A DNA stretch of 64,000 nt, from the NCBI RefSeq assembly GCF_022419185.1, contig NZ_JAJOZK010000004.1, forward strand, positions 169,583 through 233,582, in the 5' to 3' direction. Each line of letters starts with the position of its first letter. Within the stretch, counting starts at the first letter, position 1. This document shows positions 45,005 to 52,793 of the stretch, in pieces. The notes below the pieces were generated by a model, which was given only the letters and a program-made list of their open reading frames with translations, was not told where the DNA came from and ran no database searches. Made by a program: the position numbers and the translations under genes. Source of the stretch: Thermomonas flagellata. Lineage in GTDB: Bacteria; Pseudomonadota; Gammaproteobacteria; Xanthomonadales; Xanthomonadaceae.

Positions 45005-46240
45005 ATGCTGCCTCATCTCGCCGCCCGCCTGTTCAGCACGCCCCTGCTCGTGCAGCGCGCCAAGCTCGACCTGATCCTGGCCGTGCTCTCCGACCGCCTG
45101 AATCTCGCCGCGCCGGACGTCGAACTCGCGCCGCCACTGCCGAAGGCTTCCAACCCTGCGGCATTTCCGGAACGTTCGATCGCCGTGATCCCGGTTCACG
45201 GCACGCTGGTCAAGCGCACGCTGGGGCTGGAGGCGGCCTCGGGGCTGGTGAGCTATGCCGAGATCGGCGCGCGGCTGGAGGCGGCGCTGGCCGACCCTCT
45301 GGTGGCCGGCATCGTGCTCGACATCGACTCGCCCGGTGGCGAGACCGGCGGCTGCTTCGAGCTTGCCCGCCGCGTGCGCGAGGCGGCGGCCGTGAAGCCC
45401 ATCTGGGCGGTGGCCAACGACGCCGCCTTCTCCGCGGCCTACGCCATCGGCTGCGCCGCCGAGCGGCTCTTCGTCACCGAGACCGGCGGCGTGGGCTCGA
45501 TCGGCGTGATCGCGCTGCACGTCGACCAATCGATCAAGGACGCCCGGGACGGCTACCGCTACACCGCGATCACCGCGGGCGCGCGCAAGAACGACTACTC
45601 GCCGCACGCGCCGCTGGCCGATGCCGCCCGCGCGGCGCTGCAGGCCGAGGTGGACCGGCTCCACGCGCTCTTCGTCGCGCACGTGGCGGCGATGCGCGGC
45701 CTGGCCGAAGACGCGGTGCGTGCGACCGAGGCCGCGCTCTTCTTCGGCCCACAAGCCGTCGAGACGGGGCTGGCCGACGGGGTGGCCACGCTGCCCGCGG
45801 TGCTCGCCGAGTTCGACCGACATCTTGCTGCCGCGCGGCGTCCGTCTTCCCCGCCGCGCCAGATCACGACCGGGAAGGCGACCTTACCGCGAGGAACCCC
45901 CACCATGACCGATTCCCCCTCCGATGCCGCGCCCGAGCCCCTCGGCGCGGATGCGGCCGCCGCCCTGGTGGCCGAGGCCCGCCGCGAAGTGGCGCAGTCC
46001 GCGAAAGTGATCGCGGAACTGTGCCTGATCGCCGGCTGCCCCGAGCGCGCCGCCGAGTTCATCGCCGCCGGCCGCACCGAAGATGAGGTGCGCCGTCTCC
46101 TGCTCGAGGCGCGCGCCGCCCACAGCATGGCGTCCGCCGTGCGCTCGACCCACGCCCCGCAGGACTGGAGCGCCCCCGGCGCCGATCCGGCCGCCTCGCC
46201 GGTGGTCGCCGCCGTCAAGAAACTCGTGACCCGGGAGTAA
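45005..46240 (+). CDS. S49 capsid maturation protease with fused scaffold region
   Basis: A 411 aa S49/ClpP-type protease, like lambda gpC. The nucleophile is Ser143 (AFSAAYAIG) and the general base Lys195 (ARKNDYSP). The domain start IAVIPVHGTLVKR and the GSIGVIALH block are typical. The C-terminal third (from about residue 301) is acidic, helical and low-complexity, as in a scaffold. An internal ATG at 45905 with GAGGA upstream may give the scaffold alone. Confidence 0.9.
   Translation: MLPHLAARLFSTPLLVQRAKLDLILAVLSDRLNLAAPDVELAPPLPKASNPAAFPERSIAVIPVHGTLVKRTLGLEAASGLVSYAEIGARLEAALADPLVAGIVLDIDSPGGETGGCFELARRVREAAAVKPIWAVANDAAFSAAYAIGCAAERLFVTETGGVGSIGVIALHVDQSIKDARDGYRYTAITAGARKNDYSPHAPLADAARAALQAEVDRLHALFVAHVAAMRGLAEDAVRATEAALFFGPQAVETGLADGVATLPAVLAEFDRHLAAARRPSSPPRQITTGKATLPRGTPTMTDSPSDAAPEPLGADAAAALVAEARREVAQSAKVIAELCLIAGCPERAAEFIAAGRTEDEVRRLLLEARAAHSMASAVRSTHAPQDWSAPGADPAASPVVAAVKKLVTRE
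45905..46240 (+). CDS. nested in-frame scaffold protein (Nu3-like)
   Basis: An internal ATG in the protease frame (MTDSPSDAAPEPL) is preceded by GCGAGGAACCCCCACC, a usable ribosome site. The 111 aa product would be acidic and helical. In lambda the Nu3 scaffold is made in the same way from the end of C. This is supported by sequence layout, not by data. Confidence 0.6.
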   Translation: MTDSPSDAAPEPLGADAAAALVAEARREVAQSAKVIAELCLIAGCPERAAEFIAAGRTEDEVRRLLLEARAAHSMASAVRSTHAPQDWSAPGADPAASPVVAAVKKLVTRE

Positions 46241-46243
46241 GCC

Positions 46244-46621
46244 ATGCCCACGCTCACCCAAGCCACCAATCTTGGCGACCTCTTGAAATACGAGGCGCCG
46301 AATCTCTACTCGCGCGAGCGCTCGACCGTGGCCGCGGGGCAGCACCTGCTGCTGGGCGCCGTGGTCGGCCTGGAGACGGCCACGGGCAAGCTCAAGGCCT
46401 TTGATCCGAGCGCCACCGACGGCACGGAAGTGGCCGCAGGCGTCTTGGGCAATGCGGTCGATGCGACGCTGATCGACCGCGAGGACGCGATCCTGATCGC
46501 CCGCCACGCCATCGTCGCGCGAGGCGCGCTCGTCTGGCCCGCAGGCATCACGGCCGTGCAGAAGGCCGCCGCCATCGCCCAGCTGGAAGCGCGCGGCATC
46601 CTGGTGCGCGACAGCGCCTGA
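46244..46621 (+). CDS. head decoration protein D
   Basis: A 125 aa protein of the lambda D (HDPD) family, with a start LTQATNLGDLLKYEAPNLYSR, a middle AGQHLLLGAVVGLET, and an end VQKAAAIAQLEARGILVRD. Trimers clamp the expanded capsid shell. It follows the protease/scaffold gene by 3 nt. Confidence 0.88.
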   Translation: MPTLTQATNLGDLLKYEAPNLYSRERSTVAAGQHLLLGAVVGLETATGKLKAFDPSATDGTEVAAGVLGNAVDATLIDREDAILIARHAIVARGALVWPAGITAVQKAAAIAQLEARGILVRDSA

Positions 46622-46650
46622 CCGACACCCGATCCCGACCCTTCGAGCGA

Positions 46651-46669
46651 CCCGCCGCCTGGCGGGTTT
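46651..46669 (+). terminator. hairpin between decoration and major capsid genes
   Basis: CCCGCC and GGCGGG flank GCCT and are followed by TTTG. The T run is short, so this may only partly stop transcription or protect mRNA ends, which would set D and E levels. Confidence 0.5.
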
Positions 46670-46688
46670 GTCATATCTGGAGACCTCC

Positions 46689-47690
46689 ATGCTCAACCCC
46701 TTCGATGCCCCCGGCTTCTCGATGGCCAGCCTCACGGCGGCCATCAACCTCATCCCCAACCGCTACGGGCGGCTGGAAGCCTTGAACCTGTTCCCCCCGA
46801 AGCCCGTGCGCACGCGCCAGGTCGTCATCGAGGAGTACGCCGGGCGCCTCAACCTCTTGCCCACGCGGCCTCCGGGCGCACCGGGCACGGTGGGTGAGCG
46901 CGGTCAGCGTCGGCTTCGTTCCTTCGTCGTCCCGCACATCCCGCACGACGACGTGGTGCTGCCCGAGGAAGTGCAGGGCATCCGCGCCTTCGGCTCGGAA
47001 ACCGAGATGGAGGCCATCGCCGGCGTGCTCGCGCGGCATCTGGAGACCATGCGCAACAAGCACGCGATCACCCTCGAACACCTGCGCATGGGCGCGCTGA
47101 AAGGCCAGATCCTGGACGCCGACGGCAGCACGATCTACGACCTGTTCGACGAGTTCGACCTGAGCCAGGCGGTCATCGCCTTCGACCTGACCAATGCCAA
47201 CAGCGACGTCAAAGGCCACTGCTATGAGGTGCTGGCCCACATCGAGGAGAACCTGAAGGGCGAGTTCATGACCGGCGTGCACGTCCTGTGCTCGCCCGAG
47301 TTCTTCCGGGCGCTCACCGGCCACAAGGCGGTCAAGGAGGCCTACACGAACTGGCAGCAGGGCGCGATGCTGATCAACGACGTGCGCGCCGGCTTCGTCT
47401 TCGCCGGCATCACCTTCGAGGAGTACCGCGGTCAGGCCAGCAGCCCGGATGGCACGGTGCGCCGCTTCATCGCCGCGGGCGAGGCCCATGCCTTCCCGCT
47501 GGGCACGGTGGACACCTTCGCCACCTACTTCGCGCCGGCCGACTTCAACGAGACCGTGAACACCCTGGGCCAGCCGCTGTACGCCAAGCAGGAGCCGCGC
47601 AAGTTCGACCGCGGCACCGATCTGCACACCCAGTCCAACCCGCTGCCGATGTGTCACCGGCCGGGCGTGCTGGTCAAGCTCACGGTGTGA
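46689..47690 (+). CDS. major capsid protein E
   Basis: A 333 aa HK97-fold capsid protein of the lambda gpE family, with a start LNPFDAPGFSMASLTAAIN, the RTRQVVIEEYAGRLNLLPT block, and an end with LPMCHRPGVLVKLTV. The ATG at 46689 has GGAG upstream; a TTG at 46668 would only add seven residues. It is the shell subunit and is expected at high level. Confidence 0.9.
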   Translation: MLNPFDAPGFSMASLTAAINLIPNRYGRLEALNLFPPKPVRTRQVVIEEYAGRLNLLPTRPPGAPGTVGERGQRRLRSFVVPHIPHDDVVLPEEVQGIRAFGSETEMEAIAGVLARHLETMRNKHAITLEHLRMGALKGQILDADGSTIYDLFDEFDLSQAVIAFDLTNANSDVKGHCYEVLAHIEENLKGEFMTGVHVLCSPEFFRALTGHKAVKEAYTNWQQGAMLINDVRAGFVFAGITFEEYRGQASSPDGTVRRFIAAGEAHAFPLGTVDTFATYFAPADFNETVNTLGQPLYAKQEPRKFDRGTDLHTQSNPLPMCHRPGVLVKLTV

Positions 47691-47700
47691 TGCCGCAGCG

Positions 47701-47985
47701 ATGGTGCGTGTGGAGGATCTGTATGACGCCGCCGAGCGCGCGGGACTCTTGACGCCCGTCGTGGTGGGCACCACCACCGTGCACTGCGCGTTCCGTGCGC
47801 CGGACGAGACGGTGCTCGAGGGCTTGGCGCTCGCGCGCGACTTCGAGATCGAGTACGCGGCCTCGCGCCTCGCGCTCGCGCCGGGCGACGTGGTCACCAT
47901 CGTCGGCCAGTCCTACCGCGTGCGCGAGGTCAGCGCCTTCGGCGACGGCCGCGAGTGCCGGGCCAAGCTCGCGAGGCTGCCATGA
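47701..47985 (+). CDS. head-tail connector, gpFII-like
   Basis: A 94 aa beta-rich protein (VRVEDLYDAAERAGLLTPV, then GDVVTIVGQSYRVREVS). The placement right after the capsid gene and its size fit a gpFII-type head-tail attachment protein. ATGA overlap with the next gene. Confidence 0.65.
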   Translation: MVRVEDLYDAAERAGLLTPVVVGTTTVHCAFRAPDETVLEGLALARDFEIEYAASRLALAPGDVVTIVGQSYRVREVSAFGDGRECRAKLARLP

Positions 47986-48407
47986 ACTCGGTGCGCGAGC
48001 GCCTGCTGCGCACCCTGGTCGATCGGCTCACGGCGGCCCTGGCCCCGGCGCCCGTGCTGCGCCAGCCGGCCACACCGCTGCCGCGCGAGGCCGGCCCTGC
48101 CTTGCTCGTCTTCGTCGAGGGCGACGCGCTCACCGCGCATGCCAACCGGCTGGTGGAGCGCTCGCTCACCGTGCGCCTGGTCGCGCTCGCGCGCGGCATG
48201 GACGCCTTCGACGCGGCCGATCGGCTGATCGTCGCCGCCCACGCCGCCGTGCTCGTCGACCCGAACCTGGGCGGCCTGGCGCTTGCGGTGCGCGAGCTCG
48301 ACGCCGAGTGGGACGCCGACGACCTCGATGCCGGCACGGTGATGCTGCCGGCGCGCTACGAGATCCGCTACCGCACCCATGCCCTCGACCTCACCCAAAC
48401 AGGATGA
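47982..48407 (+). CDS. tail terminator/completion-like protein
   Basis: A 141 aa protein (NSVRERLLRTLVDRLTAALAP, then SLTVRLVALARGMDAFDAAD). Composition and place suggest a minor tail protein U/Z-type that closes the tail at the head side. The ATG at 47982 is in the ATGA overlap with the upstream stop and gives the normal length. Confidence 0.6.
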   Translation: MNSVRERLLRTLVDRLTAALAPAPVLRQPATPLPREAGPALLVFVEGDALTAHANRLVERSLTVRLVALARGMDAFDAADRLIVAAHAAVLVDPNLGGLALAVRELDAEWDADDLDAGTVMLPARYEIRYRTHALDLTQTG

Positions 48408-48414
48408 ACCCCTT

Positions 48415-48639
48415 ATGCCAAATCTCTCCATCGAGCTACTGAAACCCCATACCCACGCAGGCAAGCGCCTCGCTGTGGGTGAGCGCCTCGACATCCACGA
48501 GGCCAGCGCCCGCTGGCTGATCGCCCAGGGCGTGGCCCGGCTCGTCACGCCGGAGTCCTCGATCCCATCCCTCAAATCCTCGCGCCGTGACGGTTCCGCC
48601 GTCGCGGCCCCGTCCACGCACACCCCCACGGGAGACTGA
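48415..48639 (+). CDS. small phage protein before the tail tube gene
   Basis: A 74 aa protein (SIELLKPHTHAGKRLAVGER, then ASARWLIAQGVARLV) of a small family seen in tail modules, DUF7210-like by memory. The C-terminal 25 residues are Ser/Thr-rich. Function unknown; it lies 2 nt before the tube gene. Confidence 0.5.
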   Translation: MPNLSIELLKPHTHAGKRLAVGERLDIHEASARWLIAQGVARLVTPESSIPSLKSSRRDGSAVAAPSTHTPTGD

Positions 48640-48641
48640 CC

Positions 48642-49394
48642 ATGGCCTACTTCTCTGGACAGGGACGCGTCTACATCGGCGCGCGCGATGCGGCCGGCAA
48701 TCCGGCGGGACTGACCTTCGTCGGCAACGTGCCGGAACTGAAGGTGTCGCTGTCGGTGGACACCATCGAGCACCAGGAGGCGCAGTCCGGCCAGCGCCTG
48801 ACCGACCTGCAGCTCATCAAGACCAAGAAGGGCGAGTTCGCCTGCACGCTGGAGGAACTCATCCCGGTCAACCTGGCGCTGGCGCTCTACGGGCACAGCA
48901 CTCAAGTCACGCCAGGCACGGTCACCGGCGAAGCCTTGCCCAACCCGGTCACGCCGGGGCACCTCTATCCGCTCACGATGCAAAACGTCTCGGCGGTGCA
49001 GGTGCAGGACTCGGACAGCCCGCCCAAGACGCTGCCGGCCAGCCAGTACAGCGTCAACGCCAAGCACGGGTCGCTGGTGATCCTGGATGCCACCACCGGC
49101 GGCCCGTACACCGAGCCCTTCACGGTGGACTATGCGTTTGGTGCGGCCAGCCACACGGCCATGTTCACGCAAGCCTTGCCCGAGCGCTGGATCCGCTTCG
49201 AGGGCCTGAACACCGCCGACGCCAACCGCGAGGTGGTGATCGACCTCTATCGCGTGGCCATCAACCCGGCCAAGGAACTCTCGATCATCACGGACGAGCT
49301 GCTCAAGTTCGAACTCTCCGGCCAGGTGCTGGCCGATCTCACCAAGCCGGTCGGTGGCGATCTGGGCCAGTTCGGCCGTCTGGTGCTGTTGTAA
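48642..49394 (+). CDS. major tail tube protein
   Basis: A 250 aa tail tube protein. Strong features are the repetitive beta structure, VPELKVSLSVDTIEHQEAQ near the start (a common tube-protein segment), and a late LFGRLVLL-type end (GQFGRLVLL). It polymerises into the tail tube through which DNA passes. It follows the small protein by 2 nt and precedes the tail chaperone gene. Confidence 0.8.
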   Translation: MAYFSGQGRVYIGARDAAGNPAGLTFVGNVPELKVSLSVDTIEHQEAQSGQRLTDLQLIKTKKGEFACTLEELIPVNLALALYGHSTQVTPGTVTGEALPNPVTPGHLYPLTMQNVSAVQVQDSDSPPKTLPASQYSVNAKHGSLVILDATTGGPYTEPFTVDYAFGAASHTAMFTQALPERWIRFEGLNTADANREVVIDLYRVAINPAKELSIITDELLKFELSGQVLADLTKPVGGDLGQFGRLVLL

Positions 49395-49406
49395 AGGAAC
49401 GCGACC

Positions 49407-49802
49407 ATGCCCGACTTCGAGACCTTCCCGCCCGTGCCCAAGGTGGTCACGGTGGCCGGCACCGCGCTCGAACTCACGCCGATCCGGCTGGGCGAGTTGC
49501 CGCGACTGCTGGCCGCGGTGCGGCCCCTCGCCGCCGATCTCTCAGCCGAGCCGGACTGGCTCGACCTCCTGGCACGGCATGGCGAGGCCGTGCTGGAGCT
49601 GCTGGCCATCACCACCCGGCGCGAGCGGGCTTGGATCAACGACCTGTCGCTGGAGGATGCCGTGCAACTGGCCGCCGCCGTGTTCGAGGTGAACGCGGAT
49701 TTTTTCGTGGGGCGGGTGGTGCCGGCGATCCAGGGCGCGGCGCAGCATCTGGCGCCGATCCTGGAGCAGATGCAGGCTGGGACCAGGCGGTTGCCCGCCT
49801 GA
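49407..49802 (+). CDS. tail assembly chaperone (frame-0 product, G-like)
   Basis: A 131 aa acidic helical protein with AAAGGA before the start. Position between tail tube and tape measure is that of lambda G/T chaperones. A canonical slippery heptamer (T TTT TTC, 49700-49706) lies in frame near codon 98, and an open frame in the -1 register continues to 49996. So a G-GT type frameshift is possible. Confidence 0.65.
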   Translation: MPDFETFPPVPKVVTVAGTALELTPIRLGELPRLLAAVRPLAADLSAEPDWLDLLARHGEAVLELLAITTRRERAWINDLSLEDAVQLAAAVFEVNADFFVGRVVPAIQGAAQHLAPILEQMQAGTRRLPA

Positions 49803-49831
49803 TCCGCGCCGGGCACCGGCTCGATGAGGTG

Positions 49832-49996
49832 ATGCGCTACACGCTGCCGCAGGCGCGGGCCTTGCTGGAGGCCGATGCACGGATCGAGCGGCAGCACCTC
49901 GCCCTGCGGCTCGCTGTCCACGCCGTGGCGGCGCAGGGCGACCGGGCTGCGATCGAGCGGCTGCAGCGCGAGTTGTGGGAGGACGTGCGGCCATGA
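49832..49996 (+). CDS. -1 frame continuation of the tail chaperone, or a separate 54 aa gene
   Basis: In the -1 frame relative to the chaperone, a well-formed helical segment (YTLPQARALLEADARIERQH...LWEDVRP) ends with an ATGA overlap with the next gene. It either begins at the ATG 49832 with its own weak ribosome site (GATGAGG) or is the T-like part of a frameshifted fusion of 196 aa from 49407. The 49706-49790 part of that frame is Gly/Ala-rich. Confidence 0.6.
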   Translation: MRYTLPQARALLEADARIERQHLALRLAVHAVAAQGDRAAIERLQRELWEDVRP

Positions 49997-50634
49997 AACT
50001 GACGCTCACCACCGAGGGACTGCTCGATCCAAGGAAGCTCTCGGCCTGGAGCGCGGAGCGTCGGCGGGCGATCCACGCGGCGGTGGCCAAGGGGATGACC
50101 TCGGGCGGCCGCGAGGTGCGCGAGGCCGCCCGCGCCCAGATGCGCAGCGCCTTCGAGGTGCGGCGCGCGAGCTTCGTCTCGTCGATGCAGACCAAGCTGT
50201 TCGACCGAAAGCCCGAGCGTCTGCCCGCGCTGTGGGTGGGCAGCCGCATCCCCTGGCTGGGCATCCACACCCAAGGCGGCACCGTGAGCGGCAATCTGCT
50301 GATCCCGCTGCTGCCCGGTCGTATCGGTCCCAAGCGTTTCAAGGCCGTGATCGACGGCCTGATGCGCTCGGGCAACGCCTTCTTCGTCGAGAAGGACGGG
50401 CGCGTGCTGCTGATGGCCGAAAACCTCCAGGAAAACGCCGCACAGCTCGCCCGCTTCAAGCGCGCCGAGCGGCAGCGATCCGGCGTCAAGCGCCTGCAGC
50501 GCGGGCAGGAGATTGCGATCGCCGTGCTGGTGCGGCGGGTGGATCTGAAGCGCCGGTTCGATCTCGCGGCAGGCGTCCGAGGCGCACTGCCCAAGCTCGC
50601 TGCCGCGATCCGGCATGAGCTGGACAGGCTCTGA
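49993..50634 (+). CDS. DUF6441-like phage tail-module protein
   Basis: A 213 aa basic protein (LTLTTEGLLDPRKLSAWSAE, then AAVAKGMTSGGREVREAARAQM and a WVGSRIPWLGIHTQGGTVSG segment). Family likeness is to DUF6441 proteins next to tape measure genes. The ATGA overlap fixes the start. A - strand cargo block is inserted between it and the tape measure gene. Confidence 0.65.
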   Translation: MKLTLTTEGLLDPRKLSAWSAERRRAIHAAVAKGMTSGGREVREAARAQMRSAFEVRRASFVSSMQTKLFDRKPERLPALWVGSRIPWLGIHTQGGTVSGNLLIPLLPGRIGPKRFKAVIDGLMRSGNAFFVEKDGRVLLMAENLQENAAQLARFKRAERQRSGVKRLQRGQEIAIAVLVRRVDLKRRFDLAAGVRGALPKLAAAIRHELDRL

Positions 50635-50637
50635 GGG

Positions 50638-51138
50638 TTAGCGCAGACCGCGCACCGTTGCCAGCGGGAGGAACAAGGTCAGCGGCGTCTCTGGCAAGTC
50701 GATGAACCCGTGGTGCCGGTAGAAGGCCGCAGCCGTCTCGTCCTTGGCATCGACCGTGAGCGCATAGGCGGCAATCTCGGCATGGGCTGCGCGCGCCAGC
50801 GCGTCGGCCAGCAGCGCGCCGCCCAGCCCCTGCCCCTGAAAGCAGCGATCGACCGCCAGACGTCCCATGCGCACGGCGGGAACGGTGGGATAGCGCGGCA
50901 GCTTCTTCGCGGTGCTCGGCGGCAAATCGGCCAACCACAGGCTCGCCGAGGCCAAGGTGTAGTAGCCCGCGATGCGGCCCTCATCGGTGACGACCACGAA
51001 GCAGGCCGCGACGCGGCGGCGCACGTCCTGCGAAACCTGCTCGCGCAGGTAGCGATTCAGCGCCGGGCTGTCGCAATCGAAGGCCGAGCGGTCGTGCGTG
51101 GCGTCCAGCGGCACCACGCGAAACGGCGCCCGGCTCAT
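50638..51138 (-). CDS. TacT-like GNAT toxin
   Basis: A 166 aa GNAT protein of the TacT/AtaT toxin type. The start is RVVPLDATHDRSAFDCDSPA with NRYLREQVSQD, the acetyl-CoA site is RLAVDRCFQGQGLGGALL (R/Q-G-x-G-x-G), and the end has FYRHHGFIDLP. Such toxins acetylate aminoacyl-tRNA. The antitoxin gene lies directly upstream (ATGA overlap). The end abuts the + strand tail gene. Confidence 0.88.
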   Translation of the reverse strand: MSRAPFRVVPLDATHDRSAFDCDSPALNRYLREQVSQDVRRRVAACFVVVTDEGRIAGYYTLASASLWLADLPPSTAKKLPRYPTVPAVRMGRLAVDRCFQGQGLGGALLADALARAAHAEIAAYALTVDAKDETAAAFYRHHGFIDLPETPLTLFLPLATVRGLR

Positions 51139-51416
51139 TCAGCGCGCAGCAGTTTGCGGCGACGCGTGAAGGCGCGCTTGAGCGCCGGGGCCGCGGTGGG
51201 CGGCGACAGCAAGGCCTGGGCGAAGCACTCCTGGTCGGCCACCGACAGCCGGATGGCGGCCGCCTGCTCGATGGCGCGCTGGGCGGCCTCCTGCACGGCC
51301 GAGACCACGAAATCGGTCATCGTGCGTCCCTGCAACTCGGCGGCGCGCTTGAGCTGCGCGTGCAGGTCGGCGCTGATGCGCGCTTCGAGCCGGGCGGTGG
51401 TGGTGTGGGCAGCCAT
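51135..51416 (-). CDS. TacA-like DUF1778 antitoxin
   Basis: A 93 aa ribbon-helix-helix protein (ARLEARISADLHAQLKRAAEL, then GRTMTDFVVSAVQEA). DUF1778 antitoxins bind the GNAT toxin and their own promoter. GAGGA lies before the ATG at 51416. It forms an operon with the toxin. Confidence 0.88.
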   Translation of the reverse strand: MAAHTTTARLEARISADLHAQLKRAAELQGRTMTDFVVSAVQEAAQRAIEQAAAIRLSVADQECFAQALLSPPTAAPALKRAFTRRRKLLRAE

Positions 51417-51500
51417 GGGATGGTCCTCCTGGTGCGAACTATACGGCAAATTGCCGTACGATACCAGCCACGATGTTGGCTCGTGGGAGAGCGGCCGACC

Positions 51501-52016
51501 TCAGGCAACGACCGGTTGGATGCCGAGGGTCGAGTAGGCGTCGATGTAACGCTCGGCGTCGATGAACTTCCCCACCGTCTGTACCCCATCCTCTTTGGTG
51601 CGGCCTTGAGGTCTGAAGTCGAGCGAGAGGTGGTAACTGTCGCTGTTCGGGAATTGGCCGCTGAAGTAGTAGTGCAGGCCTCGGGCCACCACGGCGGCCG
51701 GGAATACGTACACCCGCGGCTCGCCCTGGGGCACGGCCAAGTCCACGCAGCAGATGAAGCGACGGTCGAGCGGGATCGCCTCGGCGTTGGGCTCGGCGTA
51801 CTTCTTCTGCAGGATCCAGCGGCGGGAATACTGCGCCGAGGACTTCACTTCGAGAAACGCCACATTGCCGACCTTGTCGAACACCAGGATGTCGTAGCCG
51901 ATGGTGGTCCCCCACTGCAGGGTCACCATGTAGCCGCGTTGAGTCAGGCGCGAGGCGACGAGGAATTCCCCGGCCAGGCGGTTGAGGTTCTTCTTCTCGT
52001 TGCTGACGCGGGTCAT
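51501..52016 (-). CDS. PD-(D/E)XK nuclease-like cargo protein
   Basis: A 171 aa protein preceded by GGGAGG. It has a nuclease-fold signature: Glu17 in NLNRLAGEFLVASRL, Asp42 in TIGYDILVFD, and the E-x-K motif (Glu56, Lys58) in FLEVKSS. A separate HNH or DNA-binding domain is not seen. It resembles stand-alone restriction-like or Holliday-junction-type proteins carried by phages. Position between two toxin-antitoxin pairs suggests a defence or competition role (inferred). Confidence 0.6.
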   Translation of the reverse strand: MTRVSNEKKNLNRLAGEFLVASRLTQRGYMVTLQWGTTIGYDILVFDKVGNVAFLEVKSSAQYSRRWILQKKYAEPNAEAIPLDRRFICCVDLAVPQGEPRVYVFPAAVVARGLHYYFSGQFPNSDSYHLSLDFRPQGRTKEDGVQTVGKFIDAERYIDAYSTLGIQPVVA

Positions 52017-52020
52017 GCCT

Positions 52021-52443
52021 TCAACCTCCCGACCACGGATCGATGACGGAAACACCCGCAGCGGCGAACGGCGCCGTGTCGCGCGTGGCGACCGTCATGC
52101 CATGGGTTCGGGCAATCGCTGAGATCAGGCCGAAGGCCTGTCCGATGGGCTGCCCGGCGGCCTGCGCCTTGGCCATCAGGTCGGCGTAAGCCTGAGTCGC
52201 CGGCAGGTCGAAGGCCAGTATGCGACCGGCGAAGGCGGGCAGCACCTGGGTCTCCAGGCGTTCGACGAGCGCCTTGCGCCGGCGACCGTTGGGCAGGCGG
52301 GCCACCCCGTAGCGCAGCTCGGCCACGGTGACGACGGATAGGAACAGCGTCTCCAGCGGCTGGGCGTCGAGCCAAGCGACCACGCGAGGCTCGGGCGCCG
52401 CACGCAGCGGCTCGGAGATCACATTGGTGTCGAGCAGGATCAT
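52021..52443 (-). CDS. FitB/VapC-like PIN toxin, one acidic residue replaced
   Basis: A 140 aa PIN-domain protein. Asp5 (MILLDTNVISE), Glu42 (VAELRYG) and Asp122 (VATRDTAPF) are in place. The usual third-motif Asp before G-L-I-x-A-I-A is Phe104 here (AFGLISAIA). This may lower or abolish RNase activity; the coding frame is otherwise intact. Its start overlaps the antitoxin stop. Confidence 0.82.
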   Translation of the reverse strand: MILLDTNVISEPLRAAPEPRVVAWLDAQPLETLFLSVVTVAELRYGVARLPNGRRRKALVERLETQVLPAFAGRILAFDLPATQAYADLMAKAQAAGQPIGQAFGLISAIARTHGMTVATRDTAPFAAAGVSVIDPWSGG

Positions 52444-52691
52444 TCGAAGTTCACCGGGCGAGGAAGCGATTGATCCCGCTGATTGATCAGCGCCACCTCC
52501 TCATCGGTGAGCTTCGCCTGGCGGCCGATGTCGGCCAGCAAAGACCCCAGTTTCAGCCGCCCTTGAGGCTTGACAGCTTCTTCCAGCAAGGCGCGCACCT
52601 CCGCCTCGGTGCTGCGCCCGTGCTGGGCCGCACGCAGGCGCAAGGCGCGGTGCACCTCGTCGGGCAGATTGCGAACCGTCAGAATGGCCAC
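52440..52691 (-). CDS. FitA-like antitoxin
   Basis: An 83 aa ribbon-helix-helix protein (LTVRNLPDEVHRALRLRAA, then GRSTEAEVRALLEEAV) of the FitA/VapB type. The GTG at 52691 with GGAG upstream gives the usual start; an ATG at 52742 would add 17 hydrophobic residues unlike the family. It is translationally coupled with the PIN gene. Confidence 0.82.
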   Translation of the reverse strand: MAILTVRNLPDEVHRALRLRAAQHGRSTEAEVRALLEEAVKPQGRLKLGSLLADIGRQAKLTDEEVALINQRDQSLPRPVNFE

Positions 52692-52718
52692 GACGACACT
52701 CCAAAACACTGAAATCAG

Positions 52719-52741
52719 TGCAGTCATTTTATTGTACTGCA
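52719..52741. promoter_or_regulatory. operator dyad of the FitAB-like pair
   Basis: TGCAGT (52719-52724) and ACTGCA (52736-52741) form a perfect inverted repeat around an AT-rich 11 nt centre. It lies upstream of the - strand antitoxin gene and 52 nt before the tape measure start, as expected for autoregulation by the FitA-like protein. Confidence 0.6.
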
Positions 52742-52793
52742 TTCATCGCAGCAACCGGGGTTCGGGTCAGCGTCACAACGGGCCGGAGGCACC

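Noticed and set aside
46668..46688. TTG start for the major capsid protein
   Set aside because: It would begin inside the hairpin tail; the ATG at 46689 has GGAG at the right distance.
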